This document shows positions 50,346 through 58,513 of a DNA stretch of 64,000 nucleotides, piece after piece; positions within the stretch are counted from its first letter, which is position 1, and each line of letters opens with the position of its first letter. The notes below the pieces were generated by a model. That model made no database searches. It was not told the DNA's origin and saw only the letters and a program-made list of their open reading frames with translations. Source of the DNA: Saccharopolyspora elongata (GTDB lineage Bacteria > Actinomycetota > Actinomycetes > Mycobacteriales > Pseudonocardiaceae); contig NZ_SMKW01000010.1 of NCBI RefSeq assembly GCF_004348985.1, positions 62,001 through 126,000 of the forward strand, in the 5' to 3' direction. The position numbers were made by a program, and so were the translations under genes.

Positions 50346-53048
50346 CTAGCGGATCGCGCCGGAGAGGGTGCGGGGTTGCCCGGCCGGGCGGAGGTCGGAG
50401 GCGGTGGCCCACGGCGACTCCGGCAGGACGTCGCCCACCTCGGCCAGTCCGGTGGTGCCCGCGACCACCGTGATGCCGGTTCCAGCGAGCAGGCCCCGGA
50501 TCGCTCGCCGCTCGCCGGGGTCGGAAACCCGGTCGGTGCGGTCCAGGACGAGCACGGCGGGTTCTTCGCGGAGCGCCAGCCGAACCGCCTCTGCGCCGCC
50601 TTCGCCGGCGTCGACGTAGGCGACCTGCGAGCGCACCGTCGCGGCCCGCGCGGGCAGGACGTGGCCGAGCACCTTCAACTTGCCCGCGTCCGGCTTCAGC
50701 CGTCCGGACAGGGTCAGCAGCAACGCCGTCACCGCCGGCTCCGCACCGCCGCGGACGACGTGCACTCCTCGACGCGGCAGGAAGAAACCGACGCCCGCGT
50801 AGATCGAGCGACCCGAGGACGGGTCGGCCAGCCGCAGGCCGTCGCAGGCGATCGCGTCGTCCGCGCCGGGCCGCGGCCAGTCCGCCAGCGCCAGCTCCTC
50901 GCGGAGGTTCTCGCCTTCCACGTCGAAGGACGGCAGCACCCGGTTCAGCCGCCGCGGCATCCACCACGCCTTGTCGCCCATCAGCGCGAGCACGGCGGGA
51001 ACCAGCGTCATGCGCACGATGAAGGCGTCGACGAACACGCCGACCGCGAGCCCGAGCGCGATGGGCTTGATGTTCGCGTCGCCCTCCGGGACGAACGCGA
51101 TGAACACCGCGAACATGATCACGGCCGCGGCCGTCACGACCCGCGCCGAGGAGACGAACCCGGAGTTGATCGAGCCGCGCGCGTCACCGGTGTGCACGAA
51201 CTCCTCGCGCATGCGGGCGACCAGGAACACCTCGTAGTCCATGGCCAGTCCGAAAAGGACACCCATCAGCACGATCGGCATGAAGCTGATGACCGGCCCG
51301 GTGTTCTCGACGTTGAACGCGCCGGCCAGCCAGCCGTCCTGGAACACCAGCTTCACCACGCCCAGGGAGGCGCCGATGCTCAGCAGGTAGCCCAGCGTCG
51401 CCTTGATCGGCACCGCGATGGACCGGAACACCATCGTCAGCAGCACCAGCGAGAGCCCGACGACGACCACGCCGAACGGCAGCAGCGCCGAGCCCAGCTT
51501 GGCCGACACGTCGATGCCCACCGCGGTGAAGCCGGTGACGGCGATATCGATGCCGTAGGTGTCCTTGAAGTGCCCGCGCAGCGACCGGATGTCGTCCACC
51601 AGCTGCTTGGTCTCCGCCGAGTCCGGCTCGCCTTCCGGGACGACCTGCACGATCCCGGTGTCGGCGGTGGGGTTCGGGGTGGCCAGCGGCACGTCGGCCA
51701 CGCCGGGCAGCCGCTCGATCTCCGCCTTGAGATCCGCCATCAGCCCGAGCGGGTCGGTGCTGGTGACGATGTTGGCGGTCACGATCAGCGGGCCGTTGAA
51801 GCCCTTCGGGAAGTGCTCGTCGATCAGGTCGTAGGTCACGCGGGCGGGCTCGTCCTTCGGCAGCGCGCCGGCGTCGGGCAGCGCGAGCCGCAGCCCGGCG
51901 GCGGGCACCGTGGCGAGGCCGAGCACCGCGATCACGGCGAGCACGGTGACGATCGGGAAGCGGGTCACCGCGCGCACCCAGCCGCCGAAGAACCGCTCCC
52001 CGAAGGCGGGCTTGGTGCGGCGCTTGCGCGGGCGCGGGCGCATCCGGTCGCCGGCGAAGCCCAGCAGCGCGGGCATCAGGGTGACCGAGACGAGCACCGC
52101 TACGCCGACGCCGACGGCCGCCGCGACGCCCATCGTGGTCAGGAACGGGATGCCCGCGACGCCGAGCCCGACCAGCGCGATCATCACCGTCAGCCCGGCG
52201 AAGATCACCGCCGAGCCCGCGGTCGCGTTGGCGCGCGCGGCGGCCTCCTGCGCCGACGCTCCCCCGGCGAGTTCCTGCTGGTGGCGCGACACGATGAACA
52301 AGGCGTAGTCGATGCCGACCGCGAGGCCCAGCATCAGCGAGAGCAGCGGCGTGGTCGCCGTGATCGGCCCGAACGCCGTCGCGATGAAGATCAGCGTCAT
52401 GGAGATGCCGACGCCCACCAGCGCGTTGATCAGCGGCATCCCGGCGGCGAGGAACGAACCCAGGGTGATCATCAGGACCACGATCGCGATCACCAGGCCG
52501 AGCGCCTCGGTGACGGTCACGCCGGGGAGCTTCTGCGAGAACAGCTGGCCGCCGTAGGAGGCCTGCGATCCCGCCGGCAGGCGCTCCTGCAGCTCGTGGG
52601 TGATCTGGACGATGCGGTCCTTGGCGGGCTCGCCGATCGCGAAGATCTCGCCGTCGAGCTGGACCATGATCAGCCCGGCCTGGCCGCTCTCGCTGATCGC
52701 CCCGCCGAAATCCGTCTGGTAGGGCGAGACGACCTGGGACCGCTGCGGCACGTCGTTCAGCTCGTCGACCGCCCGCTCCACCTCGCGCTGCACGACCGGA
52801 TCCCGCATGCCGCCCGGTGCCACCACCACGATCTGCGCGGAGGCGCCGCTGGTCTGCGGGAACGTCACCGACAGCCGGTCGAGCGCCTCCTGCGACTCGG
52901 TGCCGGGAATGCTGATGGAGTTGTCCAGGCCCTTGTTCAACAGGCCCGCCGCACCACCTGCGACGGCTAGGACCAGCAGCCACAGCGCCAGCACTGCCTT
53001 GCGGGCCGCGAACGCTCTGCGGCCGACGGAGTAGAGGAAGGAGGACAC
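50346..53048 (-). CDS. MMPL-family transporter with a degenerate ABC-ATPase domain fused at its C-terminus
   Basis: A 900-residue protein. Residues 1-715 are a standard MMPL/RND exporter: LALWLLVLAVAGGAAG, GVTVTEALGLVIAIVVLMITLGSFLAAG, the GIDYALFIVSRHQQE signature of helix 4, and the second copy with GVLFGLAMDYEVFLVARMREEF. Residues 731-900 add a cytoplasmic domain with an ABC-ATPase layout (GRSIYAGVGFFLPRRGVHVVRGGAEPA, then LLLTLSGRLKPDAGKLKVLGH, EEPAVLVLDRTDRVSDPGERRAIRGLLAG). The Walker A is lost (GGAEPAVTA for GxxGxGKT), the LSGGQ signature is absent, and the Walker B Asp is followed by Arg instead of Glu. It cannot be a normal ATPase, so it probably binds or regulates. The protein likely moves hydrophobic lipid-like compounds with the YhgE/Pip protein. 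Confidence 0.9.
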   Translation of the reverse strand: MSSFLYSVGRRAFAARKAVLALWLLVLAVAGGAAGLLNKGLDNSISIPGTESQEALDRLSVTFPQTSGASAQIVVVAPGGMRDPVVQREVERAVDELNDVPQRSQVVSPYQTDFGGAISESGQAGLIMVQLDGEIFAIGEPAKDRIVQITHELQERLPAGSQASYGGQLFSQKLPGVTVTEALGLVIAIVVLMITLGSFLAAGMPLINALVGVGISMTLIFIATAFGPITATTPLLSLMLGLAVGIDYALFIVSRHQQELAGGASAQEAAARANATAGSAVIFAGLTVMIALVGLGVAGIPFLTTMGVAAAVGVGVAVLVSVTLMPALLGFAGDRMRPRPRKRRTKPAFGERFFGGWVRAVTRFPIVTVLAVIAVLGLATVPAAGLRLALPDAGALPKDEPARVTYDLIDEHFPKGFNGPLIVTANIVTSTDPLGLMADLKAEIERLPGVADVPLATPNPTADTGIVQVVPEGEPDSAETKQLVDDIRSLRGHFKDTYGIDIAVTGFTAVGIDVSAKLGSALLPFGVVVVGLSLVLLTMVFRSIAVPIKATLGYLLSIGASLGVVKLVFQDGWLAGAFNVENTGPVISFMPIVLMGVLFGLAMDYEVFLVARMREEFVHTGDARGSINSGFVSSARVVTAAAVIMFAVFIAFVPEGDANIKPIALGLAVGVFVDAFIVRMTLVPAVLALMGDKAWWMPRRLNRVLPSFDVEGENLREELALADWPRPGADDAIACDGLRLADPSSGRSIYAGVGFFLPRRGVHVVRGGAEPAVTALLLTLSGRLKPDAGKLKVLGHVLPARAATVRSQVAYVDAGEGGAEAVRLALREEPAVLVLDRTDRVSDPGERRAIRGLLAGTGITVVAGTTGLAEVGDVLPESPWATASDLRPAGQPRTLSGAIR

Positions 53049-53102
53049 GCAGACTCCTGTCGCCGGGGTGGCCGGACGATGTCGATGTCACCGGACGAGA
53101 AC

Positions 53103-53154
53103 CGATACCGCGCCGTATCGGATACGTCACGGTATCCGATACCGGACCGTATCG
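53103..53154. promoter_or_regulatory. Three interlocked operators (GATAC-N6-GTATC, 17-bp period)
   Basis: Three 18-bp dyads follow each other: CGATACCGCGCCGTATCG (53103-53120), GGATACGTCACGGTATCC (53120-53137) and CGATACCGGACCGTATCG (53137-53154). Each shares one terminal base with the next, giving exactly 17-bp spacing. They lie between the divergent MMPL gene and TetR gene, so they should be cooperative TetR operators. Confidence 0.85.
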
Positions 53155-53223
53155 ACTACGATGGGGTAGGTTCCGGGCGCGTGCGAAAGATCACGGAACC
53201 ATTTGCGGGGAGGGAAAGTTCGC

Positions 53224-53928
53224 GTGAGCAAGACCAGGTCGGCCGCGACGGCGGGCGGCGCAACCGGGCCCGGCAATCGGGAGACGGCCCGGCGGGCCAA
53301 GACCCGCGAACGGCTGATGGACGCCGCGTACGAACAGTTCTGCGAGCACGGGATCAACGGCATCTCCATCGAGGCCATCGCGGACGCGGCCGGGTTCACG
53401 CGCGGCGCCTTCCACTCCAACTTCGACAGCAAGGAAGAGCTGTTCGTGGCGCTGGCCGAGCGGGAGAACCGCCTGCGGCTGGAGGTGTTGCGGGAGAGGT
53501 TCGACGACGCGGTCGCCCCGCTCGGCCGAACCGAGGGCAAGCCCGGCCCGGAGCTGATCGAGGAGGCACTCGCGGACCTGCTGGCGTTCCTGCCGGAAGA
53601 GCGGCAGTGGTGCCTGCTCAACAGCGAGTTCCGGCTGCTCGCGATGCGCGAACCGCAGATCGCGCCGCGCTTCCTGGAGTCCACGCGCGCCTTCCAGCAG
53701 CAGCTGTCCGACATGATCGACGCCGCGCTGGAATCGGTCGGACTGCGCTTCGCGATCGACTCGATGCACCTGACGCGGCTCCTGCTCGCCCAGTTCGAGT
53801 CGGCGATGCAGGACGCGATCCTCTCCGGCGACGACGACCCGGTGCGAACGGTCCGCGACTACATCATGCTCACCCTGCCACGCCTGGTGCACACCCTCGC
53901 CGAGGTCCGCGAACCCGCGAAGCAGTGA
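53224..53928 (+). CDS. TetR-family regulator of the MMPL-YhgE operon
   Basis: A 234-residue TetR protein with a standard N-terminal helix-turn-helix (ARRAKTRERLMDAAYEQFCEHGINGISIEAIADAAGFTRGAFHSNFDSKEELFVALAERE, about 20-80) and a helical effector domain. It is divergent from the MMPL operon, and three interlocked dyads lie between them, so it almost certainly represses the exporter and itself. The GTG at 53224 follows GGGGAGGG; an upstream TTG is possible. Its effector is unknown, perhaps the compound exported. Confidence 0.92.
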   Translation: MSKTRSAATAGGATGPGNRETARRAKTRERLMDAAYEQFCEHGINGISIEAIADAAGFTRGAFHSNFDSKEELFVALAERENRLRLEVLRERFDDAVAPLGRTEGKPGPELIEEALADLLAFLPEERQWCLLNSEFRLLAMREPQIAPRFLESTRAFQQQLSDMIDAALESVGLRFAIDSMHLTRLLLAQFESAMQDAILSGDDDPVRTVRDYIMLTLPRLVHTLAEVREPAKQ

Positions 53929-54042
53929 CCACCACCGAGCCTGGCGCGAGAGCTGCGGACCGGCGCCGACGGCGATGCCGCCTCCTGATCCCACAAAGCA
54001 GAGAAAAGCGCCAATGACGGCGCCATCTGTCTCGTTACAGTT

Positions 54043-54960
54043 CTATTCGCACCGGCTCAAACCACGGCGGAGCGCATCGAGGGTTTCGGCGATCTGACGC
54101 TGGGATACGGCCGCGCTCGCGACGACGGCCGACCGGTGGAACGTGCCGGGGAACAGGTGCAGCTCGACCGATGAGCCGCCGCGCAACAGGCCGGACGCAT
54201 AGGACAAGCCCTCATCGCGCAGCGGGTCGTTCTCGTAGACCGACACGTACGCCGGCGGGAGACCGGAGAGATCATCGGCGCGAGCCGGTGCGGCGTACGG
54301 CGGGACGACCCCGCCGCAGTCCGCCAGGTAGTACCGCCAACTCAGCACCGCGTCGGACCGGTTCCACAGTGGAGTGTCGTCGAACGCCCGCATCGAGGCG
54401 GTGTCCAGCCGGTCGTCGACCTCGGGCGCGTCGAGCAACTGGAAGCACAGCGGCGGCCCGCCGCGGTCGCGGACGCGCAGCGTGAGCGCGGCGGCGAGAC
54501 CGCCACCGGCGCTCATCCCGTACACCCCGATCCGCCCCGCATCGACGCCCAGCGCCACGCTTTCGGATGCGATCCAGCGCAGCACGGCCTCGCAGTCCCG
54601 CAGGGCGGCGGGGTACGGATGCTCCGGAGCCAGCCGGTAGTCGACGGCCACGACGACCGCGGGCACTTGAGCGCACAGGTCCGAGGCTTGCGCGGCGACC
54701 GTCTCCAGGCCGCCCATCACGAATCCCCCGCCGTGCAACAACAACAAGGCGGGAAGCGGGCCGGCGACATCGGGCGGCCGGCAGACCCCGACCCGCACGG
54801 AGCCGTCGGGACCGGGCACTGCGTGGTCGGTCATGACGACCTCCCCGGGCGCCGCGCCCGCGGCCAGCTGCCGCATCCGTGCGCGAGCCCCGGCGAGGTC
54901 TTGGATGTGCAGGTCGGGCAGCGCGGGCAGGGCTGCCGCGAGCTCGGGATCCAGGTGCAC
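54043..54960 (-). CDS. Alpha/beta hydrolase, hormone-sensitive-lipase family
   Basis: A 305-residue esterase/lipase. PALLLLHGGGFVMGGLETVAAQASDLC carries the HGGGF oxyanion motif (about residues 74-78), GVYGMSAGGGLAAALTLRVRD holds the nucleophile GxSxGG (Ser about 150), and a C-terminal DPLRDEG and LFPGTFHRSA give the acid Asp and His. It matches group IV esterases (HSL). It cleaves short-chain esters or activated amides. No signal peptide. It is divergent from the amidohydrolase gene, with 271 bp between; a role in the same pathway is possible but not shown. Confidence 0.92.
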   Translation of the reverse strand: MHLDPELAAALPALPDLHIQDLAGARARMRQLAAGAAPGEVVMTDHAVPGPDGSVRVGVCRPPDVAGPLPALLLLHGGGFVMGGLETVAAQASDLCAQVPAVVVAVDYRLAPEHPYPAALRDCEAVLRWIASESVALGVDAGRIGVYGMSAGGGLAAALTLRVRDRGGPPLCFQLLDAPEVDDRLDTASMRAFDDTPLWNRSDAVLSWRYYLADCGGVVPPYAAPARADDLSGLPPAYVSVYENDPLRDEGLSYASGLLRGGSSVELHLFPGTFHRSAVVASAAVSQRQIAETLDALRRGLSRCE

Positions 54961-55117
54961 GTCGTCACCCCCTCGCCGACGTCACCGCATTGTGCGGCCA
55001 GAGCGGCCACCCCGGCCACTGCGGCGCCTGGGGCACCCGGCCATCCCTGCCCTCCTGGCGCTCGCGCGCGAAGTCCTCGCGACGCGGCTGCCCGAGAACG
55101 CACCCCGGTAGCTACGG

Positions 55118-55196
55118 GTATACCAAATGCTAATCCGATCAAGTACACGCGACTCCTTTCTTGGATGTTCCGAACCTGCGGGATGGTTTGGTATAC
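55118..55196. promoter_or_regulatory. Widely spaced inverted repeat before the amidohydrolase gene
   Basis: GTATACCAAA at 55118-55127 and its exact complement TTTGGTATAC at 55187-55196 flank a 59-nt region upstream of the amidohydrolase. The first arm also lies in a perfect GGTATACC palindrome. The layout suits two operator half-sites for looping or co-operative binding. A regulator is not identified. Confidence 0.5.
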
Positions 55197-55231
55197 AGAA
55201 CACCCCAAGCTTGGACTTCTAGGAGCTCGTG

Positions 55232-56500
55232 ATGTGCCTCGACCCAACCCCGCCGCCGCCCAGCAGCGTCACCCGTCGCGGGGTGCTCGCCGCAGCCGCC
55301 GTGCTGGCCGGAACCGCCGCCCTGACCACCTCTCCCCGCTCGGCCGAGGCCGCTCCGCGACCCGGCTCGAACGGCGGCGACCTGGTCATCGAGGGCGGCA
55401 GGCTGCTCGATCCGGCGACCGGTGAGGTCATCGAGGACAGCGTCGTCGTGATCCGCGACGGCATCGTCCGCGCGGCCGGTTCCCGCGACCGCGTCCAGGC
55501 ACCCGCCGGCGCCCCTCGCCTGGACGCGCGCGGCAAGTGGGTCCTGCCCGGCCTCGTCGACGCGCACATCCACCTCAACACCGCGGCCGAGGCCGCCGAC
55601 GCGGTCCGCAAGGGCGCGACCAGCGCGCGCAGCGGTTCCACGAACTTCTACCAGGACATCGCCGTGCGCGAGCTGGCGTGGCAGGCGCCGCAGCAGGCGC
55701 CGCACCTGAAGGCCGCGGGCGTCTTCGTCACCCCGGATCTCGGCGACACCGTCCTCGCCGACCCCGACCTCACGCCGCTGGCACGGCTCAAGGAGGGCGT
55801 CCGCTCGCCGGAGGCGCTGCGCCGCGTCGTCGAGGTGAACCTCGCCCGGGGCGCCGACGTGATCAAGACGCGGGTCAACGAGCGGGCGGGGCTGCCCGAG
55901 CAGGATCCGCAGACCCAGGTCTACTCCTACGAGCAGCTCGCCGAGGTGGTGGCCGCGGCCCGGAAGCGCGGCAAGGGCGTCCTGTGCCACAGCTACAGCG
56001 AGAAGGGCTGCCACGACGCGGTGACCGCGGGCATCCGCTCGCTGGAGCACGGCGTCTTCGTCGGCGAGCGGACCCTGCACGAAATGCGCCGCCGGGACAC
56101 CTACTTCACCCCGACGCTCACCGCGATGGCCGGCCTCGCCGAGTCCGCCAATCCGGTCCTGGCCGAACGCGGACGCACCTACCTGCCCATCCTCAAGGAC
56201 GCCGTCCGCGCCGCCCACGAGATGGGCGTGCCGCTCGCCGCCGGCACCGACTCCTCCGGCGGCACCGTGGACCCGATCGGCCGCGAGGTGCAGCTGATGC
56301 ACGAGGCCGGCCTGCCGGCGCTCGACGCCATCCGCACCGCGACGACCTCCGCCGCCAGGCTCCTCGGCGTGGAGCGCGAAGCGGGGCGGCTCACCGCAGG
56401 CTTCCAGGGCAACGCGATCGTCGTCTCGGGCGACCCGCAGCGCGACCTGTCCGTCCTGATGTCGCCGGTGAACGTCGTCCGTTCGGGGCTGGTCGTCTAG
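55232..56500 (+). CDS. Tat-exported metal-dependent amidohydrolase
   Basis: A 422-residue amidohydrolase-superfamily protein. The N-terminus has a twin-arginine signal (SSVTRRGVLAAAAVLAGTAALTTSPRSAEAA) predicting Tat export, then the usual composite beta domain (GGDLVIEGGRLLDPATGEVIEDSVVVIRDG). Metal motifs are visible in order: VDAHIHLN (HxH), HSYSEKGCHDAV, LEHGVFVG and GTDSSGG (Asp). Relatives are imidazolonepropionase-like and Xaa-Pro dipeptidase-type enzymes that open cyclic amides or peptides outside the membrane. The ATG at 55232 is 6 nt after AGGAG. Divergent from the lipase. Confidence 0.92.
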   Translation: MCLDPTPPPPSSVTRRGVLAAAAVLAGTAALTTSPRSAEAAPRPGSNGGDLVIEGGRLLDPATGEVIEDSVVVIRDGIVRAAGSRDRVQAPAGAPRLDARGKWVLPGLVDAHIHLNTAAEAADAVRKGATSARSGSTNFYQDIAVRELAWQAPQQAPHLKAAGVFVTPDLGDTVLADPDLTPLARLKEGVRSPEALRRVVEVNLARGADVIKTRVNERAGLPEQDPQTQVYSYEQLAEVVAAARKRGKGVLCHSYSEKGCHDAVTAGIRSLEHGVFVGERTLHEMRRRDTYFTPTLTAMAGLAESANPVLAERGRTYLPILKDAVRAAHEMGVPLAAGTDSSGGTVDPIGREVQLMHEAGLPALDAIRTATTSAARLLGVEREAGRLTAGFQGNAIVVSGDPQRDLSVLMSPVNVVRSGLVV

Positions 56501-56668
56501 TCCTACCGCGTGCATCGTGGCGGGCCGTGGTCGATTCCCCGGCCCGCCACGGCATTCCGGCAGCATTTCGTCTCTTGTGGACTGTTCTGGCACGTGCGCG
56601 CAGGACGGCCGCCGGTCCTTCGACATGACCCGCGAGTCGGAAATCACGGGCGAACCGCGACGTGGTCC

Positions 56669-56677
56669 TGCTAGAGT
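56669..56677 (+). promoter_or_regulatory. Extended minus-10 promoter element
   Basis: TGCTAGAGT is an extended minus-10 (TGn-TAGAGT), exactly 6 nt before a GTG at 56684, the distance expected for the start of transcription of a leaderless frame. I do not see a clear minus-35 at the normal distance. Confidence 0.55.
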
Positions 56678-56683
56678 CGACTC

Positions 56684-56707
56684 GTGCGATTCCACTACTT
56701 CCTCTGA
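56684..56707 (+). CDS. Seven-codon leader peptide (Met-Arg-Phe-His-Tyr-Phe-Leu)
   Basis: The frame GTG CGA TTC CAC TAC TTC CTC TGA begins at the predicted transcription start and encodes MRFHYFL, with no ribosome site. Directly after it come two nested hairpins and then the ABC-F gene. A short aromatic peptide before ribosome-protection genes is a standard arrangement for antibiotic-sensing attenuation: a stalled ribosome on the peptide changes the RNA folding and lets transcription or translation continue. The role is inferred from position and structure. Confidence 0.6.
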   Translation: MRFHYFL

Positions 56708-56711
56708 GAGC

Positions 56712-56748
56712 GCCGACCTCGGCGGCGGACGGCCTTCGGCCGGTCCGC
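56712..56748 (+). terminator. Candidate attenuator hairpins after the leader peptide
   Basis: GCCGA-CC-TCGGC (56712-56723) is followed at 56725-56748 by GCGGACGGCC, a TTC loop, and GGCCGGTCCGC, paired but for one bulged base. They lie 5 to 41 nt after the leader peptide stop and about 100 nt before the ABC-F start. A further GAGCGC/GCGCTGAGCGC nearby may pair alternatively. Confidence 0.55.
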
Positions 56749-56847
56749 GCTGAGCGCATCGGTCGTTGAACGCACTTCATTTCCGGATCCCCCATCGCCC
56801 GGCGCTGGACCGTGCCCGGTGCGCGCGGGATCCGTCTCGGAGGAATC

Positions 56848-58470
56848 GTGTCCACTCGCATCGTCCTACCGGCCCGCGCCCGAACCCACCTCAGCGCAGC
56901 CGAAATCCACCTCGCCCGCGGCGGTCGCGCCGTGCTCACCGGCGTCGACCTGGCGGTTTCCCCAGGTGACCGGCTCGGCGTGGTGGGCGGCAACGGCGCA
57001 GGCAAGACCACCTTGCTGCAGGTGCTCGCGGGGAACCTCGTTCCCGACAGCGGCACCGTGCACCGGGTCGGCACCTTCGGCGTCGCGGACCAGGAGATCC
57101 CGGTCGACGACGGGCGCACCGTCGGCGACCTCATCGACATCGAGCTCGCCGACGCGCGGCGAGCCCTGCAGGAGTTCGAAGCGGCGACCGCAGCGCTGGT
57201 CGAGGAGCGCCCCGGCGCCGACGAGCAGTACGCCGAAGCGCTGGCCGCCGCGGAGTCCCTGAACGCCTGGGACGCCGACCGCCGGGTCGACATCTCGCTG
57301 GCCGCACTCGGCGCCGTCGCCGACCGCGCCCGGCCGCTGGCCGCGCTGTCGGTCGGCCAGCGCTACCGAGTGCGGTTGGCCTGCCTACTCGGTGCCGAGC
57401 ACGACCTGCTGCTGCTCGACGAGCCGACGAACCATCTCGACGCGGCCGGCCTCGAACACCTGACGACGCGGCTGCGGGAACACCCGGGCGGCGTCGTGCT
57501 CGTCAGCCACGACCGCGCGCTGCTCGCCGACGTCGTCACCTCGGTGCTCGACCTCGACCCGACCAGGGACGGGTGCCCGCGGACCTACGGCGGCGGGTAT
57601 GCCGGCTACCAGCAGGGGAAGCGGGCCGAACGCGAGCGCTGGGAGAACGAATACCGCGCGCAGCAACGCGAACACCAGCGGCTCGCCGACGACCTCTCGG
57701 CGGCGCAGGACCGCCTGTCCACCGGGTGGCGGCCGGAGAAGGGCACCGGCAAGCACACCCGCGCCACGCGGGCACCCGCGCTCGTGCGGGCGGTCCACCG
57801 GCGGCAGGAAGACCTCGACGCCCACCGCGTGGACGTGCCCGCGCCGCCGCTGCGCTTCCAGGCACCGGAACTCGGGGACATGCCAGGGGTTCCGCTCCTG
57901 CACGCCGAGGAGGTCACCCTGCGTGGGCGGTTGGAGCAACCCCGGTCGCTGCTGCTGCGATCCGGCGATCGCCTCGTCGTCACCGGCCGCAACGGCGCCG
58001 GGAAGTCGAGCTTGCTTTCGGTGCTGGCGGGTGAGCTCCAGCCGACGTCGGGTGCCGTGGTGCGCAACGCCGCGGCGCGGGTCTCGTGGCTCGCGCAGGA
58101 ATCGCCGGCTGCGGCACGGCTGACCACCGCCGGCGAGGCGTACCAGCGGGCCGTCGACGAACTCGCCGTGTCCGGGCTGATCGACGACGACGCGATCCCG
58201 TTGCCGGAGCTCGGGCTGCTGCCCGATGCGGCCGCCGGACGACCGGTCGCCGAGTTGTCGATCGGCCAGCAGCGCCGGCTGCAGCTCGCGATCGCGCTGG
58301 CCGCGCGGCCGCACGTGCTGCTGCTCGACGAGCCGACGAACCACCTGTCGATGACGCTGGTCGAAGAGCTCACGGATGCGCTGACCACGACCACAGCGGC
58401 GATCGTGGTCGCCACCCACGACAGGCAGCTGCTGCGCGACACCGCGAACTGGCCGCGGCTGCCGCTCTGA
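56848..58470 (+). CDS. ABC-F family ATPase (antibiotic resistance/ribosome protection)
   Basis: A 540-residue protein with two ABC domains and no membrane segments. Domain 1: GGNGAGKTT, LSVGQRYRVRLACLL, LLLLDEPTNHLDAAG; interdomain linker about 270-360 with a basic helical region; domain 2: GRNGAGKSS, LSIGQQRRLQLAIAL, LLLLDEPTNHLS. That plan, plus an upstream leader peptide, fits an antibiotic-resistance ABC-F (related to TlrC, CarA, OleB or VarM), which binds the ribosome E site and displaces macrolides, lincosamides, streptogramins or pleuromutilins. GTG at 56848 after GGAGGA. The exact drug class cannot be read. Confidence 0.93.
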   Translation: MSTRIVLPARARTHLSAAEIHLARGGRAVLTGVDLAVSPGDRLGVVGGNGAGKTTLLQVLAGNLVPDSGTVHRVGTFGVADQEIPVDDGRTVGDLIDIELADARRALQEFEAATAALVEERPGADEQYAEALAAAESLNAWDADRRVDISLAALGAVADRARPLAALSVGQRYRVRLACLLGAEHDLLLLDEPTNHLDAAGLEHLTTRLREHPGGVVLVSHDRALLADVVTSVLDLDPTRDGCPRTYGGGYAGYQQGKRAERERWENEYRAQQREHQRLADDLSAAQDRLSTGWRPEKGTGKHTRATRAPALVRAVHRRQEDLDAHRVDVPAPPLRFQAPELGDMPGVPLLHAEEVTLRGRLEQPRSLLLRSGDRLVVTGRNGAGKSSLLSVLAGELQPTSGAVVRNAAARVSWLAQESPAAARLTTAGEAYQRAVDELAVSGLIDDDAIPLPELGLLPDAAAGRPVAELSIGQQRRLQLAIALAARPHVLLLDEPTNHLSMTLVEELTDALTTTTAAIVVATHDRQLLRDTANWPRLPL

Positions 58471-58481
58471 CCGCCTCGCGT

Positions 58482-58508
58482 GGCTCCACCCCGCACCGGG
58501 GTGGAGCC
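58482..58508. terminator. Bidirectional hairpin between ABC-F and permease genes
   Basis: Perfect 12-bp arms (GGCTCCACCCCG at 58482-58493 and its complement at 58497-58508) with a 3-nt loop between the ABC-F stop (58470) and the convergent permease stop (58514). Confidence 0.8.
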
Positions 58509-58513
58509 GCGCC

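Larger units (their letters stand above)
56501..56847. other. Leader region of the ABC-F gene
   Basis: 347 bp between the amidohydrolase and ABC-F start. It holds a probable promoter at 56669-56677, a short leaderless reading frame, and two or more possible hairpins, described separately. The rest, including 56508-56660, has nothing recognisable. Confidence 0.7.

Noticed and set aside
49632-52970. 1112-codon plus-strand frame
   Set aside because: Antisense to YhgE and MMPL with only Arg, Asp, Gly and His-rich low-complexity sequence.
54833-55111. Plus-strand frame ending ALLALAREVLATRLPENAPR
   Set aside because: Looked like the end of a TetR protein, but lacks any further match, and overlaps the start of the lipase gene. 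Not supported.
55139-56695. 518-codon minus-strand frame
   Set aside because: Antisense to the amidohydrolase, no motifs.
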